From Ornithinibacillus halophilus (lineage in GTDB: Bacteria; Bacillota; Bacilli; Bacillales; Amphibacillaceae): 64,000 bases of DNA. Shown one piece after another: positions 27,710 through 37,261 of the stretch (the stretch's first letter is position 1; the number at the start of each line of letters is the position of its first letter). Where the stretch lies: positions 1-64,000 of the forward strand of contig NZ_FQVW01000008.1 of assembly GCF_900129485.1 (NCBI RefSeq), given 5' to 3'. The notes beneath the pieces are model-generated. The model had not been told where the DNA came from. It did no database searches and was given only the letters and a program-made list of their open reading frames with translations. The translations under genes were made by a program, and so were the position numbers.

Positions 27710-27736
27710 TTATCGTCATTTTATTATCATTCTTAA
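27710..27736 (-). promoter_or_regulatory. Sigma-D promoter of flgM
   Basis: On the minus strand TTAA (27736-27733), exactly 15 bp, then GACGATAA (27717-27710), against the consensus TAAA-N15-GCCGATAA. The -35 box includes the yvyF stop codon. A sigma-D promoter at flgM is known in B. subtilis. Confidence 0.65.
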
Positions 27737-28161
27737 ATGTTTTTATGATGTTTATCTAGGGTATAATACGTATTTTTTCGTTTTTCTTCCATTTCTCTAT
27801 TGCGTGAAACCTCTTCTATTTTTTCAAAGCGTTCCAATTCTTCTTTTAGCTTTTTAGAACAGTTGGAACAAAGTTTCCCGCTAATTATTGGTGTATCGCA
27901 TTTTTCACAATGATACGCTAACTTAGGAAACTGGGATGTTAGCAACCGTTTCTGTTTAATAAATTTAATCACTAACTCTTCCTCTACTCCAGTTGCTTCT
28001 ACAACTTCTAAGAGTGTCGATTCTCTATTTTTTTGTTGGCGTAGAAACTGGTAAACCTTTTGAAAAGCCTCTTCCTCTTCCTTGTAGCAATTATGACAAA
28101 TATCCCGTATCGTTTTAACATATACAGCACCACATTTTGAGCAGTTCGCTAATTCAGTCAT
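27733..28161 (-). CDS. yvyF: YvyF flagellar operon zinc-ribbon protein
   Basis: A 142-residue protein with two zinc-ribbon-like Cys pairs at each end (CSKCG...CHNC near the start; CEKCD...CSNC near residue 100) and a helical middle. Its place between comFC and flgM is that of yvyF in Bacillus. Its function is not established. Confidence 0.85.
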   Translation of the reverse strand: MTELANCSKCGAVYVKTIRDICHNCYKEEEEAFQKVYQFLRQQKNRESTLLEVVEATGVEEELVIKFIKQKRLLTSQFPKLAYHCEKCDTPIISGKLCSNCSKKLKEELERFEKIEEVSRNREMEEKRKNTYYTLDKHHKNI

Positions 28162-28187
28162 GTATTTTCCCCTTTTCTATGATACCA

Positions 28188-28865
28188 CTAACCTCGGATT
28201 AAAGTATATGCGTATATGGCTTCGCAACCGACTTGCTTGAATAGTGATGCAGCATGTCGTATTGTTGTACCCGTTGTATATATATCATCGACAAGAATGA
28301 CTGATTTGTTTATAGTTTTCTTTAACTTAAAGGGATTCTCACTGGAAATTCGTTGATATCTCGTTTTCTTTGATTGTTTTTCACTATGATCACGTTCCAA
28401 TATCTCTTCACATGGTATTGTCAAAGCTTCTGCCAGCATTAGAGCTTGATTAAATCTCCGTTCTTCTAATCGCTCTTCACTTAATGGAATAGGAACAGCA
28501 ATTATGTTTTTCATTTTGGAAAACTTCTGTTTAAATCCTTGAGAAAAGTAGGACTGAAATGCTTTTCCCACTTCATAGTCCCCTCGGTATTTCCATTTTG
28601 CGATCATGTCTTGCATATGTTGGTTATAGGTGAATAGAGAGTAATTCGATGTTAGTGGGTCTTCCCCTTTGTAATGTTCCTTCCAGTAAGTGCAATCTGA
28701 ACATAATTTCATCTTGCTTTCTCTACTGCACATCATGCAGCGTTGGCCTGTAATTTTAACCAGTTTATTTTCACATGTGTCACATAAATACGTTGGTGGT
28801 TTCGGGATAAGAGTCGACCAATTAACGTCAACAATTATTTCTTCAAAACACCATGTACACTTCAT
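28188..28865 (-). CDS. comFC: Late competence protein ComFC, phosphoribosyltransferase-like
   Basis: A 225-residue protein with an N-terminal four-Cys zinc module (CTWCF, CDTC, CMMC, CSDC) and a C-terminal PRPP-binding loop VILVDDIYTTGTT. It is needed for uptake of transforming DNA with ComFA. Its ATG overlaps the comFA stop by 4 bp. comFB, found between them in B. subtilis, is absent. Confidence 0.92.
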   Translation of the reverse strand: MKCTWCFEEIIVDVNWSTLIPKPPTYLCDTCENKLVKITGQRCMMCSRESKMKLCSDCTYWKEHYKGEDPLTSNYSLFTYNQHMQDMIAKWKYRGDYEVGKAFQSYFSQGFKQKFSKMKNIIAVPIPLSEERLEERRFNQALMLAEALTIPCEEILERDHSEKQSKKTRYQRISSENPFKLKKTINKSVILVDDIYTTGTTIRHAASLFKQVGCEAIYAYTLIRG

Positions 28866-30259
28866 TTTAATGCCTCCCCACGTTTATTCATCTTTTGAAT
28901 CGAACGAATCGCTTGGACCATTGCATTTGTTTTTCCATCATGAAAAAAGACAACCTCTCCAGTTGGATCATTGCTATTTCTTCCCGCTCTGCCTGCAATT
29001 TGTACAAGGGCTGCTTCATCAAACACATCATGACTAGCATCAATTACTGCAACATCAACCGATGGAAAAGTAACTCCTCTTTCTAAAATAGTTGTCGTTA
29101 GCAGAATATCAATTTTCTTCTTCCTAAATAATTGCACCTTTTCTTCACGTTCAGGGTCCTCAGCGTGGACTGATTCAACTTTTAATTGAAAATCATGTGA
29201 CTTCTTTAGGTTTTGGGCTAAATCAATTGTTGAGACGAAAATAAGGAGTTGTCGAGATGGGTTTTTGCGCTTTTGATACCATTTTAGAAAGGGTGTTGGA
29301 TATTGATTTAGTTTGAGTTGTTTTTTTAAGGAGAAACAAAGGGTAAGAGTCGGTACAGGTAAAGGAAATCCATGATAACGAATGGGGACGAAGACGTGAG
29401 GGATTTTTTTCTGTTCTACGAGCTTTCGGTGTATTTTACGAGGAGTGGCTGTTAAATAAATTGTTGTGCTTGTTGTTTTTTTAGCACGATTAGCAGCAAA
29501 AGGTAAAGAAGGATCCATATGAAATGGAAATGCGTCTACTTCATCAATGATCATTAAATCAAATGCTTCCTGGTATCGAATTAATTGATGAGTAGTTGCT
29601 AATATTAATTGTGCATTCCCTGCTTTGTCTGGACTTCCTCCATATAATGCTTGAATGGACACATCTTGAAATGCTTCTTTAAATCTAGGGAATAATTCTC
29701 GCACAACATCAGCACGTGGAGTAGCTAAACAAATTCGTTTTCCCATTTTTAATGCCTCAGTAATGCCTGGGAATAGCATCTCGGTTTTTCCAGCTCCGCA
29801 CACTGCCCATATGAGAAGTACCTTTTCTCTGTTTTGAATTGCTTCAACCATGCGTTTTGATGCTTTTTCTTGTACTGACGTTAACTCACCAGACCAGGTA
29901 CATGGGTTTTCATGCATTTCCCAATTCGCCTCTGGACCATTCCATATATATAATGGCGTACATGTCATCACTCGTCCCATTTCTACGCATTTCCGGCAAT
30001 AATAATGATTCTTTTGACAAACAGCACAAGGAATGGTTCCCAGATAATATTTTTTATTGTTACCACATCGTTGGCATTGATAGAAAAATGATTTGCTTTT
30101 AAAAGGAGGGGTTTCAGAAAATAGCTGGTGTTTTATTGCCGAGGAGAATTCATCTTGAGTCATGTCAATTTCTTGACGTAGGAGTAATTTACCAGAGTAT
30201 CGTTTTGTGAGTTCTTGTAGATCGGTCGTGGAGTAGAGGGGGTTTTTAGTATTCAACAT
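28862..30259 (-). CDS. comFA: DNA uptake helicase ComFA
   Basis: A 465-residue DEAD-type helicase driving entry of single-stranded DNA during transformation. It has an N-terminal zinc motif (CQRCG...CAVC...CRKC), Walker A VCGAGKTE, the DEVD box, and motif VI QIAGRAGRN. Operon head of comFA-comFC, upstream of the flagellar genes as in B. subtilis. Confidence 0.93.
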   Translation of the reverse strand: MLNTKNPLYSTTDLQELTKRYSGKLLLRQEIDMTQDEFSSAIKHQLFSETPPFKSKSFFYQCQRCGNNKKYYLGTIPCAVCQKNHYYCRKCVEMGRVMTCTPLYIWNGPEANWEMHENPCTWSGELTSVQEKASKRMVEAIQNREKVLLIWAVCGAGKTEMLFPGITEALKMGKRICLATPRADVVRELFPRFKEAFQDVSIQALYGGSPDKAGNAQLILATTHQLIRYQEAFDLMIIDEVDAFPFHMDPSLPFAANRAKKTTSTTIYLTATPRKIHRKLVEQKKIPHVFVPIRYHGFPLPVPTLTLCFSLKKQLKLNQYPTPFLKWYQKRKNPSRQLLIFVSTIDLAQNLKKSHDFQLKVESVHAEDPEREEKVQLFRKKKIDILLTTTILERGVTFPSVDVAVIDASHDVFDEAALVQIAGRAGRNSNDPTGEVVFFHDGKTNAMVQAIRSIQKMNKRGEALK

Positions 30260-30290
30260 GTATCAACTCCATTTCAGTGGATTTGAATAA

Positions 30291-30320
30291 AGCTATCTCT
30301 ATAAAAGCATAGAGATAGCT
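30291..30320 (-). terminator. Terminator after degV
   Basis: A 12-bp perfect inverted repeat (AGCTATCTCTAT) with a 6-base loop, 21 bp past the degV stop; only a short T run follows on the minus strand. Confidence 0.7.
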
Positions 30321-30340
30321 AGTAAAATAATTTATAATTG

Positions 30341-31180
30341 CTATACCGTATACCAACAAACTCCAATTGCACCTTCACCTAAATGTGTCCCGATAACCGG
30401 TCCAAAATAACTAAGAGTTGCTTCGGATTGTGGGTATTTTTTCAAAAAGTCATCTTTTAACTCATTAGCTGCTTCTTCAGCATTCGCGTGAATAAATGCA
30501 ACCTTAAGCTTTCTATCTTTTGCATCTTCTTCCAACATTCCAATAATACGATTTAATGCCTTCTTACGAGTACGTATTTTTTCAAACGGAACAATAACCT
30601 TGTCCACAAAGTGAAGGACCGGTTTAACCTGAAGTAGGCTTCCAACTAATGCTTGCGCTCCATTCAATCGTCCTCCACGGTGAAGATTCGTTAAATCATC
30701 CACCATAAAATACGCCTTAATGCTAGCTTTAATTTGATCAAGACGTTGAATGATTTCTTCTGGAGTTTTATCTTGTTTAGCTAATTCTGCTGCTTCAAGA
30801 ACATAAAATCCTTGAGCCATACAGCTAATTTCTGAATCAAACGCATATACATCAATGCCTTCTACCATATCACCAGCACTTACAATTGCTTGATACGTAC
30901 CACTAATACCACTTGATAGATGAATCGAAACAACAGCATCATAATCTTTTGCTAATTCTTCAAGTTTTTCAGTTACATAGCCGATTGAAGGTTGAGATGT
31001 CGTTGGTAGTTCCTTTGCATCTTTTATCTTTTGATAAAATTCTTCTGTTGTTATATCAATTTCTTCTTGGTAGGAATCATCACCAAAAACCACGCTTAAG
31101 GGTACCATATGTATATCTTTGTCTTCACGTATATTTTTGGGAATGTATGCCGTGCTGTCAGTCATTACAGCAATTCTCAT
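30341..31180 (-). CDS. DegV family fatty-acid binding protein
   Basis: A 279-residue DegV protein. Such proteins bind fatty acids and in Firmicutes act as FakB for the fatty acid kinase FakA. The N-terminal MTDSTAYIP, TTSQPS and the SGTYQ region form the lipid pocket. It stands where yviA stands in B. subtilis, between comFA and degU. Confidence 0.9.
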   Translation of the reverse strand: MRIAVMTDSTAYIPKNIREDKDIHMVPLSVVFGDDSYQEEIDITTEEFYQKIKDAKELPTTSQPSIGYVTEKLEELAKDYDAVVSIHLSSGISGTYQAIVSAGDMVEGIDVYAFDSEISCMAQGFYVLEAAELAKQDKTPEEIIQRLDQIKASIKAYFMVDDLTNLHRGGRLNGAQALVGSLLQVKPVLHFVDKVIVPFEKIRTRKKALNRIIGMLEEDAKDRKLKVAFIHANAEEAANELKDDFLKKYPQSEATLSYFGPVIGTHLGEGAIGVCWYTV

Positions 31181-31396
31181 CGGTTACCTTCCTCTCATAA
31201 ATAATGATTCTATGATTGCTAAACTATTTCCTTATATTTTACATGAATCCCCTAAAAAATGCATTATTTAAAGTTATATTTGTGAATAAATTATGTCGGT
31301 GATGGGTTGGTTGGATTGATTGTATGTAGTAGATGAGTGTTGGGTTATGGGTGACAATGAGGCGTCATCAGTGACCGGAGAAAATGGAAATGATGT

Positions 31397-31480
31397 GCTA
31401 CGGGCATCGAGATGGCCTATCGATTACTGTAGAGACTGGCGGTGGCGGGCTACGGGCATCGAGATGACCTGTCGATTACT
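31397..31480 (+). repeat. Direct repeat of 32 bp, two copies
   Basis: GCTACGGGCATCGAGATG... at 31397-31428 recurs at 31449-31480 with two mismatches and a 52-bp offset. The surrounding gap 31181-31577 is GC-richer than its neighbours and has no credible gene. Confidence 0.7.
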
Positions 31481-31530
31481 CTTTGAACTCAAGTACAGGC
31501 CAAAAGGGAATCGAGTGATCTTAATCAAAC

Positions 31531-31567
31531 AAAAAAACCGAACTAATTCAAATCAGAACTAGTTCGG
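31531..31567 (-). terminator. Terminator after degU
   Basis: CCGAACTAGTTC...GAATTAGTTCGG followed on the minus strand by seven T, 11 bp after the degU stop. Confidence 0.9.
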
Positions 31568-31577
31568 ATACATAAAA

Positions 31578-32270
31578 TTATAGTACTTCTACCCAGCCTT
31601 TTCGAATTGCCGAAACAACTGCTTGTGTACGATCATTTACGTTCATTTTTTGTAAAATATTACTTACGTGGTTTTTAACCGTTTTCTCACTGATATATAA
31701 TGTTTCCGCTACCGCACGATTACTCTTTCCTTCTGCAAGCAATTGTAATACTTCACACTCACGCTTTGTTAGGATATGAAGTGGACGTTGGTATTCAACA
31801 CCACTATCTAATGTTGCGGCAATATTATCTTTCGTTAAACGACGATATTCTTGAACCAGATTATGCGTTACTTTCGGATGTAAATAAGATCCTCCTTCAG
31901 CAACTACTTTAACGGCTTCAACTAATGAATTCGAATCCATTTCTTTTAATAAATATCCTTGGGCGCCTGTTTTCAAGGCATGTGTCACATAACTTTCATC
32001 ATCATGGATTGATAGAATAATAACTTTGGTTTCAGGGAAATGTTTAATAAGTTCTGCTGTAGCTTGAACACCATTCATATTCGGCATATTAATATCCATT
32101 AAAACAACGTTAGGGTTATATTCTTTTACTAGTTTTGTAGCCATACTCCCATCATCACCCTCAGCAACAATTCGGAATGAAGGTTCAAATTCTAATATCC
32201 GTTTTACCCCTTCTCTAAACAACTTATGATCATCAATCAATATTATATCTATTGCTTTGTCGGTATTCAT
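31578..32270 (-). CDS. degU: Response regulator DegU
   Basis: A 230-residue NarL-type regulator. The receiver domain has Asp in [12 protein letters not shown]. The C-terminal LuxR helix-turn-helix has [21 protein letters not shown]. DegU controls exoenzymes, motility, competence and biofilm genes, several of which are in this window. It follows degS by 95 bp. Confidence 0.96.
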   Translation of the reverse strand: MNTDKAIDIILIDDHKLFREGVKRILEFEPSFRIVAEGDDGSMATKLVKEYNPNVVLMDINMPNMNGVQATAELIKHFPETKVIILSIHDDESYVTHALKTGAQGYLLKEMDSNSLVEAVKVVAEGGSYLHPKVTHNLVQEYRRLTKDNIAATLDSGVEYQRPLHILTKRECEVLQLLAEGKSNRAVAETLYISEKTVKNHVSNILQKMNVNDRTQAVVSAIRKGWVEVL

Positions 32271-32365
32271 ATTGTTTTTCCTCCCATTTATTTCTATTTC
32301 CCCTATTACGCCCCATGATAGAAAAAAGTCTATTTTATATAATTATTCTCTCTAAATTCATATAA

Positions 32366-33505
32366 TCAAATGTTCTGATAAGGAACAGAAACAATAATTG
32401 TCGTTCCGCTCCCAATTTTGGAGTTGATATTTATCTCTCCATCGAACATCTCAACACGTTCACGCATCCCCATAATCCCAAATGATTTATCACGTCTTAT
32501 TTTAGGGTCAAAACCTTGTCCATTATCTTTAACTACTAATGTTAGATTACTAGAACAAATTTCTATCTTCACTTGAATCAGTGTAGCGTTTGCATGTTTA
32601 ATGGCATTTTGTAAGGCTTCTTGAACCAATCGGAAAAACGCTATCTCGTACTGTTGTTTTAATCGTTTATCCTCACCAATTGCTTGAAAGTCTATTTTAA
32701 CATTATTATAGTCTGCTGTCGTTGCCACATATTTCTTTATTGTTGGAATTAATCCTAGATCATCTAGCGCCATAGGTCGAAGGTCATAGATAATTCTTCT
32801 AACCTCGTAAAGAGAGGAACGAACCATTCTACGTACACTTTTAATTTCTTGTAGCGCTTCCTCAGTACTACCTTCTCTAAAGGTACGATCTACTAATTCT
32901 GAACGAAGTAATATATTTGCTAACATTTGTGCTGGACCATCATGTATCTCACGGGATATCCTTTTTCGCTCTTCTTCTTGCGCCTCAATAATCTTCAAAC
33001 TGAATTCCTGCTTCTCTTTCGCTTCATTCAATAATTCATTAACTTGCCTAAAATCATCTGTAATATAGGTTAGGATAACAGATATTTTATTCGCAAGCCC
33101 TTCTGCACGCTCGATTGTTTGATGTAACGATATTAAACGTCTTTCTAGCTCATCACGTTTATCCCTTAAACGCTTTTCTTCTTGGCGAACCATTGCAAGC
33201 TTTGTCTGCAGTGCATGAGTTGTTTCATAAACTTCTCGAATCTCATCTTCCGAGTAACGATCAAAGTACTTACTGACTTCAGAAAGTCGACGTCTAGAAT
33301 ATGCTACGTTCTGCTCCAGTTGGTCCCCTGACTCTATATATTGGATGACTTGACTCCTAGTTTCTTCTAACTCACGGGAAAGCATTTCGTGTTCTGAACG
33401 TGCTTCTTCACTTATATGAAAAATTTCATCCTTGCTATTCTCTACTACATCTACCATCTCATCCAGTATATAATCCAAATCTTTCTCCTTGGTTTTCACT
33501 GTCAT
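32366..33505 (-). CDS. degS: Cytoplasmic sensor histidine kinase DegS
   Basis: A 379-residue soluble kinase with a coiled-coil sensor region (1-170), the HisKA_3 motif RKRISREIHDGPAQMLAN with the phosphorylated His, and an ATPase domain (DNGQGFD, GIMGMRERV). It phosphorylates DegU. Length and layout are as in B. subtilis. Confidence 0.96.
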   Translation of the reverse strand: MTVKTKEKDLDYILDEMVDVVENSKDEIFHISEEARSEHEMLSRELEETRSQVIQYIESGDQLEQNVAYSRRRLSEVSKYFDRYSEDEIREVYETTHALQTKLAMVRQEEKRLRDKRDELERRLISLHQTIERAEGLANKISVILTYITDDFRQVNELLNEAKEKQEFSLKIIEAQEEERKRISREIHDGPAQMLANILLRSELVDRTFREGSTEEALQEIKSVRRMVRSSLYEVRRIIYDLRPMALDDLGLIPTIKKYVATTADYNNVKIDFQAIGEDKRLKQQYEIAFFRLVQEALQNAIKHANATLIQVKIEICSSNLTLVVKDNGQGFDPKIRRDKSFGIMGMRERVEMFDGEININSKIGSGTTIIVSVPYQNI

Positions 33506-33679
33506 TCATTTCCACCAACCTATGTTATAATTATACGAAGTAATGAATTTATTTTATAGAGGTCTTTTAGCACAAATTGAAAAACACAATCAGTACATAC
33601 GACCTATTATTCTAAATTTTGTTGAAAATATATATGCTTTTACTTAACCTATTATAACATCAAAGGGGAGAAAAATGAC

Positions 33680-34312
33680 ATGTTATCGCAATATTATACG
33701 GTCAAGCCTTCAGGTTCTGATGAAATAATCATACAAAAGTCACGCTTTATTGGATATGTCCGTCGTGTGGAAACAGAAGAAGAAGCTCAAACGTTTATTC
33801 AAGAAATAAAGAAGAAACATCATGATGCCACACATAACTGTTCAGCGTATATGATCGGTGAAAATGATCAAATTCAAAAAGCTAATGATGATGGCGAACC
33901 AAGTGGCACAGCGGGAGTTCCAATACTTGAAGTGTTAAAAAAACAAAACTTAAAAGATACAGCGGTGGTAGTTACCCGTTATTTTGGTGGAATTAAACTA
34001 GGAGCTGGTGGATTAATCCGTGCTTATAGCAGTACAACTTCCCAAGCAATTAAAACTACAGGTGTTGTAAAACGTCAGTTGATGCAGGGATTTTCCATTA
34101 CTGTAGATTATACTTTACTAGGAAAATTAGAAAACACGCTTAGAAACTCTGATTATATACTGGAAGAGATCAATTATTTAGACAAAGTGGCGTTTATTGT
34201 ATTTGTGGAAAATGGACTGGAAGATAAGTTTATAGAGTGGATCGTTGACCTGACAAATGACCAAGCAGAAATTGAAAAGAAAGATGTAAAATATATAGAA
34301 ATAGAAGTATAG
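33680..34312 (+). CDS. yvyE: IMPACT/YigZ family protein YvyE
   Basis: A 210-residue protein of the UPF0029 (IMPACT) family, with KSRFIGYV near the start and DGEPSGTAGVP with TRYFGGIKLGAGGLIRAY. Its cellular role is uncertain; homologues relate to translation control. It is divergent from degS, exactly as in B. subtilis. AGGGGAG precedes the ATG. Confidence 0.93.
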   Translation: MLSQYYTVKPSGSDEIIIQKSRFIGYVRRVETEEEAQTFIQEIKKKHHDATHNCSAYMIGENDQIQKANDDGEPSGTAGVPILEVLKKQNLKDTAVVVTRYFGGIKLGAGGLIRAYSSTTSQAIKTTGVVKRQLMQGFSITVDYTLLGKLENTLRNSDYILEEINYLDKVAFIVFVENGLEDKFIEWIVDLTNDQAEIEKKDVKYIEIEV

Positions 34313-34321
34313 GCATAGGAC

Positions 34322-35056
34322 CTATACTTCTTTTATTTGGCTTAATGCTGCTTCATCAGCGATGATCGTAACATTTGAATGTTTTTGTAAGATAGAAGCT
34401 GGGAATTCTTCCGTCACTTCCCCTTGCACTAATTTTTTAACTGCTTCTGCTTTATTCTCACCGGATACTAAAAGAATGATTTCTTTACTTTCCATTATAG
34501 TGTCAATTCCCATCGTTATCGCATGTTTAGGAACTTCATCAATACTTGAAAAGAAACGGGAATTTGCCTGTCTAGTCGATTCATCTAACTCAACAACATG
34601 TGTACGGCTGTTAAATGGTGTACCTGGCTCATTAAAACCAATATGACCATTCAATCCTAATCCTAGAATTTGAATATCAACAGGCCCTTTTTCCTTTAGT
34701 TCTTTTTCAAATGTCTCACATTCTGCATTCATATCAGAAGTTTCCCCATTTGGGATATGCGTGTTTTCAAGTTGGATATCAATATGATCAAATAATTTAT
34801 CATTCATAAAATAACGATAACTATTTGGATCATTCCCTTTTAAACCAACATATTCATCTAAATTAAAAGTTGTTGTGTTATTAAAAGAGATTTCGCCTTG
34901 TTGTTGTTTTTCAATTAAGCAACGATATAAACCTTCAGGTGTCGAACCCGTTGCAAGGCCTAATACTGGATTATCCGTAGTTTTAAGAAATGAAGTTAAC
35001 TTTTCACACGCTTTCAAGCTCATGCTTTCATAATTAGCTACTTTTACTATATTCAT
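34322..35056 (-). CDS. nagB: Glucosamine-6-phosphate deaminase
   Basis: A 244-residue NagB, converting glucosamine-6-phosphate to fructose-6-phosphate and ammonia. Typical motifs are LGLATGSTPEGLY, FNLDEYVGL and LGLGLNGHIGFNEPGTPF. It follows nagA by 16 bp as an operon. It is convergent with yvyE, 9 bp apart. Confidence 0.95.
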   Translation of the reverse strand: MNIVKVANYESMSLKACEKLTSFLKTTDNPVLGLATGSTPEGLYRCLIEKQQQGEISFNNTTTFNLDEYVGLKGNDPNSYRYFMNDKLFDHIDIQLENTHIPNGETSDMNAECETFEKELKEKGPVDIQILGLGLNGHIGFNEPGTPFNSRTHVVELDESTRQANSRFFSSIDEVPKHAITMGIDTIMESKEIILLVSGENKAEAVKKLVQGEVTEEFPASILQKHSNVTIIADEAALSQIKEV

Positions 35057-35072
35057 GTTGTTCCCCTTTCAA

Positions 35073-36236
35073 TTACGCTATTACACCGCGACAAATTGTA
35101 GTGTGTATTGTTAAATCGTGATCTACAAGTAAAATATCAGCATCTTTTCCCACCGTAATACTACCTTTACGATCAAAAACATTCAATTGTTTTGCTGGAT
35201 TCACAGAAGCCATTTCGATTACGTCTTGGATAGACACTTCAGGTAGTTGCAACATTTGCTTAGCACCGTCTTGTAATTTTAAAATACTTCCGGCCAATGT
35301 ACCATCTTCTAATACGGCACGGTCCTCTGTTACCACTACTGGTTGCCCACCTAATTCATAGTTACCTGGCTGCAAGCATTTGGCACGCATAGCATCCGTT
35401 ATTAAAATCAATCGTTCCCTACCTACGTTTTTATAGATTAAGTTAAGCATATCTGTAGAAACATGGATACCGTCTGCTATGAGTTCTGCACGTAATTCTT
35501 CTAATTCAAATGCGGCACCTACTACTCCAATGTCTCGATGATGGATTCCACTCATCGCATTACATAGATGTGTTACCTGGCGAACCCCATGGGAAACGGC
35601 TTTCTGCATTCCAGCGAAGTCCGTACTCGTATGTCCTGCTGATACATTAATTCCAGCATCATACAGGTGCCTGATGAATGTTCCATCCTCATCATGTTCT
35701 GGTGCCATAGTAATTGTTTTAATTTTGTTCCCAGATAACGCTTGCCATTTTTCAAATTGTTCAATGTTCGGCTTCATAATATGCTGTTCGGGTTGAGCGC
35801 CTTTTTTACTTTTTTCAATAAATGGCCCTTCCAAATGCACTCCAATGACTTCTGCATAACCTCTTTTATTTTCATACTTTGCCACATTGATTAGGGCTTT
35901 ATCAATATTTTCTACAGATTGTGTAATCGTCGTAGCTAAGAAACTTGTTGTTCCTTCTACAGGGAGAACACTAGCCATTGAATCCAGTGCTTCCTCGGTT
36001 GCATCCATTACATCCGAGCCATTTGCTCCATGGATATGGCCGTCAATGAATCCCGGTATGGCATTTAAATTGGATCCATCAACTATTTTTAATGGGCTGG
36101 GATAGGATTTGGGTTGTTCATTTTGCTTATAAACACCTGTAATTTTTCCATCTACCACTAATAAATTTCCGTTTACAATTATTTCATCTTCAGCATAGAT
36201 TGATACATTTTTCATGTATATATTACTACTATTCAT
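35073..36236 (-). CDS. nagA: N-acetylglucosamine-6-phosphate deacetylase
   Basis: A 387-residue amidohydrolase with metal-binding GFIDGHIHGANG, HLEGPF, and the catalytic Asp in LITDAMRA. It removes acetate from GlcNAc-6-phosphate and feeds NagB. No nagR regulator or transporter is adjacent, and I saw no clear operator. Confidence 0.95.
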   Translation of the reverse strand: MNSSNIYMKNVSIYAEDEIIVNGNLLVVDGKITGVYKQNEQPKSYPSPLKIVDGSNLNAIPGFIDGHIHGANGSDVMDATEEALDSMASVLPVEGTTSFLATTITQSVENIDKALINVAKYENKRGYAEVIGVHLEGPFIEKSKKGAQPEQHIMKPNIEQFEKWQALSGNKIKTITMAPEHDEDGTFIRHLYDAGINVSAGHTSTDFAGMQKAVSHGVRQVTHLCNAMSGIHHRDIGVVGAAFELEELRAELIADGIHVSTDMLNLIYKNVGRERLILITDAMRAKCLQPGNYELGGQPVVVTEDRAVLEDGTLAGSILKLQDGAKQMLQLPEVSIQDVIEMASVNPAKQLNVFDRKGSITVGKDADILLVDHDLTIHTTICRGVIA

Positions 36237-36317
36237 AAGAAGTTCGTTCCTTTCTAAATCTTCTTAGCATGTTTAACGTAGCATAACTTATATTGATTGT
36301 CATCTGTTTATCTATAA

Positions 36318-36342
36318 GAAAAACTAGCTCAAAAAGCTAGTT
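36318..36342 (-). terminator. Terminator after the 51-residue gene
   Basis: AACTAGCT...AGCTAGTT followed on the minus strand by TTTTTC; the left arm includes the stop codon of the small gene. Confidence 0.8.
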
Positions 36343-36492
36343 AGTCACCGGTCGGGATTTTCTTTTATCTAATTGTTCCGATAATTCATTGATTAAAGTT
36401 TGAACCATTTCTTCTTGAGAACTAATTCTATTCTTTTCAGTATCATCGATAATTTTCTTTAGCATTCTTTTATAAAATTCTTGCTCTCCCAC
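36337..36492 (-). CDS. Small charged helical protein (51 residues) near sinR
   Basis: A GTG-started frame (36492) with AAGGGTGGG at the right distance upstream and its own terminator at the end. The product begins MGEQEFYKRMLKKIIDD and looks helical and highly charged, with SQEEMVQTLINELSEQ in the middle. It has no membrane segment. I do not recognise the family. It is separated from sinR by the sinR terminator. A small regulator or interaction partner is possible but unproven. Confidence 0.65.
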   Translation of the reverse strand: MGEQEFYKRMLKKIIDDTEKNRISSQEEMVQTLINELSEQLDKRKSRPVTN

Positions 36493-36672
36493 AGAAACCC
36501 ACCCTTATTCTAAAAATCAATGAAACTATTATACCATATATTTCAAGTTGGTGGGCAAATAGTACTAAGTCCTTATGTGTTTAGTGTTGGTACATCATAT
36601 GTAATGATTTAAAAAAAGTGTTTTTGCAATCGTATAGTTTAATAGGGTTAGTTCATTGGGTTAAAACAAAGT

Positions 36673-36702
36673 AAAAAACCGCAAGCAGCAATGCTTTACG
36701 GT
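36673..36702 (-). terminator. Terminator after sinR
   Basis: ACCGTAAAGCA...TGCTTGCGGT with one mismatch, followed on the minus strand by six T, 13 bp after the sinR stop. Confidence 0.85.
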
Positions 36703-36714
36703 CTAGTTTTAATA

Positions 36715-37041
36715 TTATTCTTGATCTTTTTTCCATTTGTTAAATTCCAAATATTCTTTAAATTGCTCTTTCGAAACGCCTGAATCCATAGCTTCTTTGA
36801 CTATAGTTAGCCATTCTTGATCTAAATCTTCTGTTTGCTCATTAAGATCTGGATTAATTAGATCATTGATTGAAACACCTAATACTGCGCTGACCTTATC
36901 TACAAACTGGATCGATGGGTTTGACTGGAGGTTTCTTTCAATCGAACTTAAATAGGATTTGGCTACGTTTGCTTTTTCGGCTAATTCTGAAAGGGACATT
37001 TGCTTTTTCTCTCTTAAATGTTTGATTCGCTCACCGATCAA
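36715..37041 (-). CDS. sinR: Biofilm master repressor SinR
   Basis: A 108-residue protein close to B. subtilis SinR. It has a helix-turn-helix (residues about 5-60, SLSELAEKANVAKSYLSSIERNLQ-like) and a C-terminal SinI-binding helical hook (DQEWLTIVKEAMDSGVSK). SinR represses matrix genes such as tapA-sipW-tasA. I start it at TTG 37041, 5 bp after GAGGTGA, which gives the family start M-I-G-(E/Q)-R-I-K; an in-frame GTG at 37050 lies within the ribosome binding site. Confidence 0.93.
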   Translation of the reverse strand: MIGERIKHLREKKQMSLSELAEKANVAKSYLSSIERNLQSNPSIQFVDKVSAVLGVSINDLINPDLNEQTEDLDQEWLTIVKEAMDSGVSKEQFKEYLEFNKWKKDQE

Positions 37042-37116
37042 GTTTCTCACCTCTTTTAATGAAATTATACCATAATGAGATGAGAAGTTCTATTTGAAGC
37101 ACATCTTTATAAAAAA

Positions 37117-37233
37117 TTATGTATATTTCTGCGCTTCGGCCAGAAAAACCCTGACTTCTTCAACGGTCATCCCAATATCCTTTGCTTCTTTCATTAAAGC
37201 TATCCACTCATAGTCAAGTTTGACTGAATCCAT
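37117..37233 (-). CDS. sinI: SinR antagonist SinI
   Basis: A 38-residue peptide with the SinI pattern LDYEWIALMKEAKDIGMTVEEVRVFL, which mirrors the C-terminal hook of SinR (DQEWLTIVKEAMDSGVSKEQF). SinI binds SinR one to one and lifts repression. GGAGAAA lies 5 bp before the ATG. It precedes sinR by 75 bp, as in B. subtilis, and is itself preceded by a cyclic-di-GMP riboswitch. Confidence 0.88.
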   Translation of the reverse strand: MDSVKLDYEWIALMKEAKDIGMTVEEVRVFLAEAQKYT

Positions 37234-37261
37234 TACTTTCTCCAATTACAGTCCCCCAATT

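Noticed and set aside
31320-31562. An 80-codon frame on the plus strand
   Set aside because: It covers the direct repeat and the degU terminator, has no ribosome binding site and an implausible composition (Trp and Arg rich).
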